This document shows, piece by piece, positions 8,469-15,645 of a stretch of DNA of 64,000 nt. Source of the DNA: Marinigracilibium pacificum. Its GTDB lineage: Bacteria; Bacteroidota; Bacteroidia; Cytophagales; Cyclobacteriaceae. The stretch lies in assembly GCF_012926615.1 (NCBI RefSeq), contig NZ_JABBNU010000002.1, positions 310,001 to 374,000 on the forward strand, in the 5' to 3' direction. The first letter of the stretch is position 1. Each line of letters begins with the position of its first letter. The notes below the pieces were generated by a model. That model ran no database searches, had not been told where the DNA came from, and worked only from the letters and a program-made list of their open reading frames with translations. Position numbers and translations under genes: made by a program.

Positions 8469-8833
8469 AATCCTTGTCCAAATGTTAATAAATACCCATC
8501 CGGATCAATTATATCAAAATCACGCATTTGATAATCTCTGTTTCCGATAGGGTTATGTATAGGTGTATTGTTTTTTATTAACTCACTATAATATGAGTCT
8601 ATATTTTCAACGAAAATATACATAATAGGGATGGGATTTTTATTTTCACTATAGCTGTTTTTTTTTGATAAGTGGATAGATAATCTGTCACCAGCTGATA
8701 AAATAGCATAAGTAATTGGGATCTCCCATGTGAAATTAGATGTAAAACCTATTTTTTGGACATAGAATTCTATTGATTTATTAATGTCGTTAACATGAAG
8801 TATTGTAGCACCATGAGAAATCATGTGTTTCAT
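8465..8833 (-). CDS. VOC (glyoxalase/bleomycin-resistance) family protein
   Basis: 122 residues with the two-module VOC fold: GATILHVNDINKSIEFYVQKIGF at the start and YIFVENIDSYYSELIKN..RDYQMRDFDIIDPDGYLLTFGQ at the end. His8 of the first module and a Glu/Asp near the end could be metal ligands. These proteins range from drug-binding resistance proteins to dioxygenases and lyases, and no substrate can be assigned. It overlaps the SdpI gene by four bases. Confidence 0.85.
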   Translation of the reverse strand: MKHMISHGATILHVNDINKSIEFYVQKIGFTSNFTWEIPITYAILSAGDRLSIHLSKKNSYSENKNPIPIMYIFVENIDSYYSELIKNNTPIHNPIGNRDYQMRDFDIIDPDGYLLTFGQGL

Positions 8834-8901
8834 TAAATCTAAATAATGTATTATCAGAATGTTTTAACTAAAATGAATTTCGTGATTTATTAAAATCTTT
8901 A

Positions 8902-9468
8902 TTACCACATTCTGGAAATTAATAAAGATATTGTCCAGCTATCATAGGCATTAAGGCGGATATCATAGGTTAAGGGTATAGCAACTTCCCACTTTTCATT
9001 CACATGAGTGCTAAATTCATAACCTACCCTGAAAATAGATAAAGTTTTTTGAGGAGCATATTCGAACCCACCACCAAAGACTACACTACTATGATCTGTA
9101 AATTTATATGTTGCCATCAGAGCAGGGGCAATTGGTCTTTCACGTTCTACAATTTCTTTTTCATTACTATTGCGAAGGTTTTCCTCTACTTCGAAAGTTT
9201 CAATGATGATATCTACATGAATACCCAGACTCCAACGTCTATTGAAATGATAATCATAAACTATGGCAAATGAAGGGACGGTTAACCATTTTATTCCTTC
9301 AGCAGTACTTCCACGTGATACGTGCGTATGTCCAAGGCCTACACCAAGTTTGTTATGATAAACATGATGTTGCAGGTTTTCAGGTTGGGTATCATGATCA
9401 TGATCATGTTGAGCCATACCTACAAAGGATAATAATATTGAAAACAAAATAATTAGGAGGTACTTCAT
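8902..9468 (-). CDS. Small outer-membrane beta-barrel protein with His-rich N-terminus
   Basis: 188 residues. A signal peptide (MKYLLIILFSILLSFVGMAQ) is followed by a His/Asp cluster (HDHDHD, then HHVYHNKLGVGLGHTHVS) and eight or so alternating beta strands, ending in an aromatic residue (LLISRMW), as outer-membrane barrels do. The His-rich head suggests metal binding, possibly zinc, copper or nickel, but that is inference. It lies 20 bases after the OmpA-like gene on the same strand. Confidence 0.6.
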   Translation of the reverse strand: MKYLLIILFSILLSFVGMAQHDHDHDTQPENLQHHVYHNKLGVGLGHTHVSRGSTAEGIKWLTVPSFAIVYDYHFNRRWSLGIHVDIIIETFEVEENLRNSNEKEIVERERPIAPALMATYKFTDHSSVVFGGGFEYAPQKTLSIFRVGYEFSTHVNEKWEVAIPLTYDIRLNAYDSWTISLLISRMW

Positions 9469-9488
9469 AACTAAAATAGTTTGCGAGA

Positions 9489-10136
9489 TTACTCAAGTGT
9501 TCCGGCTTTGGCATCACTTACCATATCTTCATTAGCATAAATTGCTAACTCAACTCTTCTGTTTTTTGCACGGTTTGCTTCATCATTCGGGTATTTGGGT
9601 TGGTTTTCTCCATACCATTTTGAAGTTAATCTAGACCGATCAATTCCTTGGGCAACAAGATAGTTTTCAACGGCCTTTGCTCTTTTTTCTGATAGGGCCA
9701 TATTGTAATCAGCAGCACCAGTATCATCTGTATGTCCTTCAATTAAAATATTAGTATCCTCGTATTTTTTAAAAACATCTGCAGCAGCATTTAAGTCTTC
9801 TTTATAGCTTTCGCTGATATCTGATGAATTAATTTTAAACGCAAGACTGGCATCAAATGTCATGTTAATACCTTCGCCAACTCGTTGTACCTCTGCCGTT
9901 GGTACTGCCTGTTCAAGCTCACGAGCTTGTTTGTCCATTTTTTTGCCAATAAGGTTACCTGCTGTTCCACCAATAGCTGCTCCGGCAAGGATGCCCCAGA
10001 TGCTACCTTTTGAAACTGCTGCCCCAATGGCTGCCCCACCTGCAGCACCAACTGCGGTTCCTTTTTGTTGTTTATTCCAATTTGAACATCCGAAAATTAA
10101 GGATGCAACAATCAAGTATGATACTATTTTTTTCAT
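9489..10136 (-). CDS. OmpA-family lipoprotein with glycine-zipper domain
   Basis: 215 residues from the ATG at 10136; an upstream in-frame ATG at 10166 would break the signal peptide and overlap the TPR gene. Lipobox FGC lies near residue 17. Residues 24-70 are a glycine zipper (GTAVGAAGGAAIGAAVSKGS, GILAGAAIGGTAGNLIGKKMD). Residues ~95-205 are an OmpA C-terminal peptidoglycan-binding domain (ILIEGHTDDTGAADYNMALSEKRA, NRRVEL), with the conserved Asp and Arg that bind diaminopimelate. It should anchor the outer membrane to the cell wall. Downstream of the TPR gene by 16 bases. Confidence 0.92.
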   Translation of the reverse strand: MKKIVSYLIVASLIFGCSNWNKQQKGTAVGAAGGAAIGAAVSKGSIWGILAGAAIGGTAGNLIGKKMDKQARELEQAVPTAEVQRVGEGINMTFDASLAFKINSSDISESYKEDLNAAADVFKKYEDTNILIEGHTDDTGAADYNMALSEKRAKAVENYLVAQGIDRSRLTSKWYGENQPKYPNDEANRAKNRRVELAIYANEDMVSDAKAGTLE

Positions 10137-10152
10137 AACGGTTTCGATTATA

Positions 10153-10986
10153 TTATTTACAAACAAGAGCAGCGAACATGTCTTTATTCATGTCTTCGAG
10201 CCCAAGTTCAATTGCTTTGTTTAATTCTGTACAGACTAGATTTTTTTCGTCTGGAGTCATTTTTTCTTTTAGTTCCTTTGCTTTGGTAGTTCCATACTTG
10301 TCACTTACCATTCTAAGAGCAGTATTACTTCTGATGGAGTACATATCAAGGTCGGCTTTACCCATTGCTACGGCTTTGTCAAAAGCAGAGAATGCTTCAT
10401 CATACTGGCCGGACATCACGTACATTTCTCCTTTTTGAATCCAGAATTCTGTGTTGTCAGGATCTAATGCCATAGCCTGATCAAGAAAGATCAAGGCAGA
10501 GTCTCTGTCTCCAAGCTGTCGGTCGTAAATTGCTGCCATTAATGCATAATTTGCAGCTCTTTCTGAGGTATTCTGATTGTTTTCAGTAAGCTCGATAACT
10601 TTGGCAAGCTCACTTTTTGAGGCTTCGGTATTTCCCAATTTGCTATATGCAACGCCTTTTTGGAAGTGTGCTGACAAATTTCTGTCTTTAGTTATTTTGA
10701 GTGCTGCATCAGCTTCACTAATAGCCTGATCGTACTGGCCAAGTCCATTGTATGCTTCAGCACGACCAACTGCACTTAATACTTTAGCATCTTTGGTTTT
10801 GCAATCGTCTGAAAAAGCTGTGAATTGAGAAAGTGCATCATTGTACGATTTGTTGTGCAATGCTTCATTAGCAGTATTTAATAGCTCTCTGCACTTTTTG
10901 CCCATTGTAAATGTCTGGGAGAAAGTAATAGCTGGAGTGTAGATAATCATTATGAATATGATCACTCTTGTGAAGATCAATTTCAT
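10153..10986 (-). CDS. Exported tetratricopeptide-repeat protein
   Basis: 277 residues, N-terminal signal peptide (MKLIFTRVIIFIMIIYTPAITFSQ), then about five TPR units (for example AVGRAEAYNGLGQYDQAISEADAALK and EFWIQKGEMYVMSGQYDEAF). TPR arrays bind protein partners; no catalytic domain is present. It is followed on the same strand by the OmpA-like gene, so a role in the cell envelope is likely but unproven. Confidence 0.85.
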   Translation of the reverse strand: MKLIFTRVIIFIMIIYTPAITFSQTFTMGKKCRELLNTANEALHNKSYNDALSQFTAFSDDCKTKDAKVLSAVGRAEAYNGLGQYDQAISEADAALKITKDRNLSAHFQKGVAYSKLGNTEASKSELAKVIELTENNQNTSERAANYALMAAIYDRQLGDRDSALIFLDQAMALDPDNTEFWIQKGEMYVMSGQYDEAFSAFDKAVAMGKADLDMYSIRSNTALRMVSDKYGTTKAKELKEKMTPDEKNLVCTELNKAIELGLEDMNKDMFAALVCK

Positions 10987-11020
10987 TTTGTGGGTCTTTG
11001 TGTGTAGTAAAATTTATTTT

Positions 11021-12049
11021 TCAATCATCAAAAGGATGAATTTTATTCCAATCATTTTTCATATCAACGATTGTCCATCCTTTGTCCATGGCAATGTCAA
11101 GTGCATTATTGAATTGCCCTACAGAAGACTCACGGTCGTAAGCCCATTCTCTTTCGTCATCAGTATGATGTACAAACAAAATAAAGTGATTATTGTTTGA
11201 GGCTGTCCATTGCGCCATTTGTAGATCACCATCAGAATTACCAGCAGTAAATATTGGTTTCTTACCAATAATGCGATTAATAGCTAGGGGTTTACCTTCT
11301 TTATCATCTATAAAATCTATCTCAGGTAATTTTTTGATTATCGGGTCTCCATTAACAATTGAAAATTCTGATTTAATTGTTGATCCTATTATTTGTTCTT
11401 TTGGAATACTGTAGGCTTTTTCTACCCACGGTCTCATAAATTCTACTCCACCCCCGGAAACGATATAAACTTTAAATTGATTTTTTTGTAGGTATTCAAC
11501 CAACTCTATCATTGGCTGAAATGTCATTTCGTTAAAATGCTTGCCTGATTTTGGATGAGCACTTTTGTTTATCCAATCAATAACAGCCTTTTCAAACTCC
11601 ACTGTAGTTACTCCGGCATGAGACTTCATTACAAGCTCCATCAATTCATGCATAGTAATGGAGGAAAGGACTTCTGGGTTGTCGCTATTTAATTTTGTGA
11701 ATAAAGCGTCCTTTTGCCATTCAGGATGATTATTTGAGAGTTTTTTGTATCTGTCAATTGCAAAAAAGACCTGGAAATAGAATGGTTTTTCTGACCAAAG
11801 TGTTCCGTCATTATCAAATGTGGCGATTCTATCAGCAGGCTTAACAAAATTTTTTGAAGTTTCATTTGTTATAGCTTCTACAAAATCAATAATGCTTTGT
11901 TTAGTATTTCCTTCATTCCAGGATGGCAGCGGATCAGCAATCACGTCGGTAGTTATTACCTCAGATTCTTTCTTTGGCTGTTCATCATTTGAATTCTGGC
12001 AATTAGAAAATAGAATCAAAAGAATTAATAATGATGCTTTTAGTCGCAT
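11021..12049 (-). CDS. HAD-superfamily phosphatase lipoprotein
   Basis: 342 residues with lipobox FSNC at about 14-17. HAD motifs are all present: motif I DNDGTLW (nucleophile and general acid Asp), motif II VSGGG, a Lys before motif III, and GNSDGD as the acidic metal motif. The long cap after motif I resembles periplasmic acid phosphatases or phosphoserine-phosphatase-like proteins. It should act outside the cytoplasm on phosphate monoesters; the substrate is unknown. It is separated from the TPR gene by 34 bases. Confidence 0.85.
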   Translation of the reverse strand: MRLKASLLILLILFSNCQNSNDEQPKKESEVITTDVIADPLPSWNEGNTKQSIIDFVEAITNETSKNFVKPADRIATFDNDGTLWSEKPFYFQVFFAIDRYKKLSNNHPEWQKDALFTKLNSDNPEVLSSITMHELMELVMKSHAGVTTVEFEKAVIDWINKSAHPKSGKHFNEMTFQPMIELVEYLQKNQFKVYIVSGGGVEFMRPWVEKAYSIPKEQIIGSTIKSEFSIVNGDPIIKKLPEIDFIDDKEGKPLAINRIIGKKPIFTAGNSDGDLQMAQWTASNNNHFILFVHHTDDEREWAYDRESSVGQFNNALDIAMDKGWTIVDMKNDWNKIHPFDD

Positions 12050-12195
12050 ATGATTGTATTTAATTTAATTTCTTTGGTATAGATTAAAAAATACAATTGA
12101 TCATGCATTTGAAACCACATCTGAAATTGGTTGTTATGGTTGTCTGCTTATAGTAATTTATTAAAAAATAAAAAGATTGTGTGGGGATTGGGGAT

Positions 12196-12229
12196 AAAAA
12201 AAAGCAAGGGAATTTCCTTGCTTTAAAAA
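12196..12229 (-). terminator. Intrinsic terminator after the lipocalin-like gene
   Basis: Arms AAAGCAAGG (12201-12209) and CCTTGCTTT (12216-12224), 6-nt loop. A run of T on the minus strand follows. It lies between the lipocalin-like gene and the HAD gene. Confidence 0.8.
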
Positions 12230-12265
12230 ATTGATCAAATTTCTAAGACTCAGCTTAATAGCTCC

Positions 12266-12739
12266 CTAGGGTAAGGCTGCTATATATTTTTCATTTTTAT
12301 TATTGTATGAATAATTAATTTCTTCCAGATCACTAACCTTTTTAACTGTTAATACAAAAGGCGTCTGTTGTACATAGAATTTCATTGTGTTGTTGAACAC
12401 AGGACTAACAAATATCTGCATTAAGCAAGATTTGGTGTTTTTGTCTCTGATGGTAATAGTCCTTGAATCTTCATTGTAAACCCAAAAAGCATTATAGATA
12501 TAATAGTCAGAAAGCCTGATATTAAAGTTAGCTTGTTGTTTGGAATCAAATTCGAATGAAGATCTGTTGAATTCTGTAATAATGAGGTCCATCATTTCGC
12601 GTTGGTCCTCCGTCATGTTAAGCCGCACTGGTAGTTCTGCTTTTTGAACCACCCATTTTCCTGTTATCTCAGTTTTGTTCTGGCCGAAAGACCCAAAATA
12701 TAACAAAATTGAGATGAAGACAATCGATAAAACTTTCAT
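12266..12739 (-). CDS. Exported lipocalin-like protein of unknown function
   Basis: 157 residues from the ATG at 12739, chosen because it opens a clean signal peptide (MKVLSIVFISILLYFGSFGQ); a start at 12784 adds 15 basic residues. After the signal, TEITGKWVVQKAELP and the following strand-rich pattern resemble lipocalin-like 'GxW' proteins. No close family is recognised. It is a single gene with its own promoter candidate and terminator. Confidence 0.6.
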   Translation of the reverse strand: MKVLSIVFISILLYFGSFGQNKTEITGKWVVQKAELPVRLNMTEDQREMMDLIITEFNRSSFEFDSKQQANFNIRLSDYYIYNAFWVYNEDSRTITIRDKNTKSCLMQIFVSPVFNNTMKFYVQQTPFVLTVKKVSDLEEINYSYNNKNEKYIAALP

Positions 12740-12825
12740 TTGATGGTAAAACAGTGCTTTAAAAGTGTTTTTAAATTTTGGCAATTCTTGGTATTAAAAG
12801 TAAAATAATTACGATTAAGTCACTT

Positions 12826-12857
12826 CAAAGATAGGTTAATGATTATTAATTTTCAAA
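12826..12857 (-). promoter_or_regulatory. Bacteroidota-type promoter for the lipocalin-like gene
   Basis: On the minus strand TATCTTTG (12833-12826) matches the -7 box TAnnTTTG, and TTTG (12857-12854) lies 20 bases upstream as a -33 box. The gene starts about 80 bases further on. The rest of the 12740-13079 gap is AT-rich with no ORF. Confidence 0.5.
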
Positions 12858-13079
12858 TAATGTCTTGCATTTATTTGTCTTCATAGGTGTTTTTTTATGA
12901 TTAATCGAAATTATTATAGAATAAACTTAAGTTTTTTATTACTAAAGGGGTTACCTTTTTGTAATGGTATTTTTTCAATTATAAATTGAATTATAGTTAT
13001 TTTTCCGTTATAAATAATCGTTATAATTCATATAATCGAAATAAAGTTTTGTAGTATTTAAAGATTGTTATGAATTGTA

Positions 13080-13610
13080 TTATTCAAAAAAAGCTTTTGG
13101 ATAGGCTACTGTTCCACTTATATTACTTAACGAATTGGGAATCAGTTCTATTGCCATGCAATATTGGGGAGGGATATTGAAGGTAGTTTTGAGATTGAAC
13201 TCCGACATTTGTTTGTATCCAAATCGAGGGTAATAATCTTCATGTCCGATAAGAACAATTGAATTAAATCCTTTTTTCAGGGCTCTTATGTGAGCTTCTT
13301 TAATAAGCTGTCCGCCTATACCTTTATTTTGATATTTTGGTAGAACACACACAGGTGCCATAGCCAGAGCCTCAAAGATTTCATTATCTGTTATAATTGA
13401 GATTTTTATAAGCAGGATAAAACCAATCACTTGATTTTTATATTCAGCAACTAAAGCAAGGTCTGGAATGTAATTACTAGTCATCCTTAGCCTTTCGACC
13501 AAATATTCCTCATTATGATCACTTTCAGGAACATTTTTGAAAGCTTTGGAAATAACCTGAGTAACACATTCGTAATCAGATTGGGATTCCGGCCGGATTG
13601 TTACCTTCAT
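13080..13610 (-). CDS. GNAT-family N-acetyltransferase
   Basis: 176 residues. The acetyl-CoA loop is visible as LPKYQNKGIGGQLIKEA (Q-x-x-G-x-G), after the strand EALAMAPVCVLP, and the C-terminal FGYKQMSEF segment fits the YhbS-like branch, which often acetylates small molecules or free amino groups. The substrate is not predictable. Single gene; no operon partner on its strand within 150 bases. Confidence 0.85.
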   Translation of the reverse strand: MKVTIRPESQSDYECVTQVISKAFKNVPESDHNEEYLVERLRMTSNYIPDLALVAEYKNQVIGFILLIKISIITDNEIFEALAMAPVCVLPKYQNKGIGGQLIKEAHIRALKKGFNSIVLIGHEDYYPRFGYKQMSEFNLKTTFNIPPQYCMAIELIPNSLSNISGTVAYPKAFFE

Positions 13611-13769
13611 GATTATCTGCTAATATATTTTTATAAAATGAAACCTTATAAATTAACTCTGATTAGCTAACTATAGGCAAACTGAACTTTGTCTGTTGAA
13701 TATAGTCAATATATAAAAATAATTGAAATCATATTAGTATGTTGAAAACAACTGGTAAGCATCGATTAG

Positions 13770-14438
13770 TTATTTTATTTCTGAACTTATTAAATAGTCA
13801 GTACCTAAATAACGTTTATCTCCCAAAGTATACCAACTTCTCTTTTGGGGTATTTTCATTCCCTCTACTTCAATTTCATCTTCAAGATAAATAATTTCAC
13901 CACCACCTGATTTTTTTACAAACTGATAGCCTATCATCCGGTAGTTGTCTTTCATGATAAAGTAATCCCAGATATCTGTATCGTATTCAACTGTGATTTT
14001 ATAGACCGGAATGTCATTAAAAACTGTATCAGAATATTCATCTTTAAATGATGTTCCAGGATCTGTCAGCTTCATTGGGAGACCCCAAAGGTAGGTGTAG
14101 TAATTTCGTAATTTGAATACACGACCGCAATCAACATCACCCTTAGTTATAAAGCAGGAATCATTGACTACTCCATGGATTTCGGTATCTCCACGGTTAA
14201 TCCTGAATTCGTTTTTGTTATTGTCTAGCCATACGGTAGTATTTCGGATCACTTGTGAATCTCCTGACAAATGTATTTCTTCATATTTTAATTGACCTTT
14301 AAATTTTGGCCAGTTTCCCTGAGGATCATGATAAGCTATTGATTTGCCTATGATATACTTAGGATCTTGCTTCTTTCCACAAGAAAATATGAAACAGCAA
14401 ATAATTAAAAAGGTAAATAACGATGATTTTTTTCCCAT
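13770..14438 (-). CDS. Lipoprotein of the outer-membrane sorting (LolA-like fold) type
   Basis: 222 residues from the ATG at 14438, which begins a lipoprotein signal (MGKKSSLFTFLIICCFIFSC); an upstream start at 14489 is unlikely. The rest is beta-rich, with the pattern FKGQLKYEEIHLSGDS, NEFRINRGDTEIHGVVNDSCF, PVYKITVEYDTDIWDYFIMKDNYRMIGYQF and PQKRSWYT, as in LolA/LolB-like or DUF6503-type lipoproteins of Bacteroidota. The gene lies 53 bases downstream of the Gfo/Idh gene on the same strand. Function unknown. Confidence 0.6.
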   Translation of the reverse strand: MGKKSSLFTFLIICCFIFSCGKKQDPKYIIGKSIAYHDPQGNWPKFKGQLKYEEIHLSGDSQVIRNTTVWLDNNKNEFRINRGDTEIHGVVNDSCFITKGDVDCGRVFKLRNYYTYLWGLPMKLTDPGTSFKDEYSDTVFNDIPVYKITVEYDTDIWDYFIMKDNYRMIGYQFVKKSGGGEIIYLEDEIEVEGMKIPQKRSWYTLGDKRYLGTDYLISSEIK

Positions 14439-14491
14439 GAATTTTGTACTTGAATTTATAAATAAAACTCCCTTTTTATGAATAAGCAATT

Positions 14492-15451
14492 TTAGAAGTG
14501 ATTTAAAATTGTCTGCATTTGTTTTTGAAAGAAAATAGATGTTTCTGGAGGAATGACTTCCGAAGTTTTTCTATTTTCAAGTATATCCATTGAGACTGCA
14601 TCTATCTCAAATTCAAAGCCTTTACCTTTTCGATTGTCAAAATATTCATCAACCTTTTCTTCAACTTTGAATAAACTGCATGATTTTGCTCTCCAAAAAT
14701 CTGGTATATCGATATATCCCTCTTCTCCGATAATATAAGTGTGGTTATTAAGTTTTGATCTGAATGAGGTATGTAAAGAAGCCGACCTGGAATTTGAATA
14801 GTGGAAAAGCATATTTACTTCATCATCTGCCCCAGTAGGTGCACGATGTCCGAAAATGTCAATTTTCATTGGATCGTCTTTCATGAATAATCGGGCCATT
14901 GCAAGGGTATAAATTCCCATATCCAGCAATGATCCTCCAGCTAATTCCGGATTAAACAATCTTGATTTCGGGTCGAAAGGCTTCGGGTATCCAAAGTCTG
15001 ACTTAACTGTTAGAACTTCACCTATCCTACCTTCATTTATCCATTCTTGTGCTTTGATAATTGCCGGCAGGAAGTAGGTCCACATGCCTTCAATCAGATA
15101 TTGGTTATTAGATTTTGCGGTTTCAAATAATTCAATTGCCTCTTCAGGATTTACTGTAAGCGGTTTTTCACATAAAATGGCTTTGCCGGCATTAAGTGCA
15201 TCACTTGAATTTTTAAAATGAAAATTATGGGGTGTTGCTACATAAACTGCATCCACATCAGGTGAATTGTAAAGATCAGAATAGTTATAGAACGTAGAAG
15301 GGATTTTATACTGCTTCGCAAAGTCATCTGCTCTGTTTTTATTATTTGAAGCCACAGCAGTAATTTCACCATACTTAGAAAATTTAATGTCTGAAGCAAA
15401 CTGATGGGCAATTCTTCCCGGGCCTACAATACCCCATTTGATCTTTTTCAT
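14492..15451 (-). CDS. Gfo/Idh/MocA oxidoreductase, dihydrodiol/xylose dehydrogenase-like
   Basis: 319 residues with no signal peptide, so cytoplasmic. The N-terminal Rossmann fold (KWGIVGPGRIAHQFASDI) binds NAD(P), and CEKPL carries the catalytic Lys. The segment EGMWTYFLPAIIKAQEWI and GGSLLDMGIYTLAMA are typical of the dimeric dihydrodiol dehydrogenase / NADP-dependent D-xylose 1-dehydrogenase branch. It is divergent from the xylulokinase-HTH gene, 194 bases away, so an action on xylose is plausible but inferred only from branch and context. Other sugars are possible. Confidence 0.8.
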   Translation of the reverse strand: MKKIKWGIVGPGRIAHQFASDIKFSKYGEITAVASNNKNRADDFAKQYKIPSTFYNYSDLYNSPDVDAVYVATPHNFHFKNSSDALNAGKAILCEKPLTVNPEEAIELFETAKSNNQYLIEGMWTYFLPAIIKAQEWINEGRIGEVLTVKSDFGYPKPFDPKSRLFNPELAGGSLLDMGIYTLAMARLFMKDDPMKIDIFGHRAPTGADDEVNMLFHYSNSRSASLHTSFRSKLNNHTYIIGEEGYIDIPDFWRAKSCSLFKVEEKVDEYFDNRKGKGFEFEIDAVSMDILENRKTSEVIPPETSIFFQKQMQTILNHF

Positions 15452-15497
15452 TTTATAATTAAAGATTTTTTCATAAAGTTAAAAGACTTCTCTATAT

Positions 15498-15630
15498 GAG
15501 CAACTTCAATTCTTGGTAAGAATGACATTTATTTCTATTGCATTAATTATTTATTAGGTCTATTTAATTGTTTTCACAATATTTGAGTGAATTGGAAGTC
15601 AATAATTTTTGACGTATTATTGAAGTGACC
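15498..15630. promoter_or_regulatory. Divergent intergenic region with TGAAGT half-sites
   Basis: Between the divergent Gfo/Idh and xylulokinase-HTH genes (15452-15645). It holds GAGCAACTTCA (15498-15508), whose reverse complement reads TGAAGTTGCTC, and TGAAGTGACC (15621-15630). ATTGGAAGTCAATAAT (15591-15606) recurs, with one inserted base, before the second xylulokinase gene. These are candidate regulator sites; no clear -33/-7 promoter is seen. Confidence 0.4.
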
Positions 15631-15645
15631 AGATGATTTTTTTAT

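Noticed and set aside
12785-13079. AT-rich repeats as a mobile element end
   Set aside because: No inverted terminal repeats, target duplications or transposase-like frame are present.
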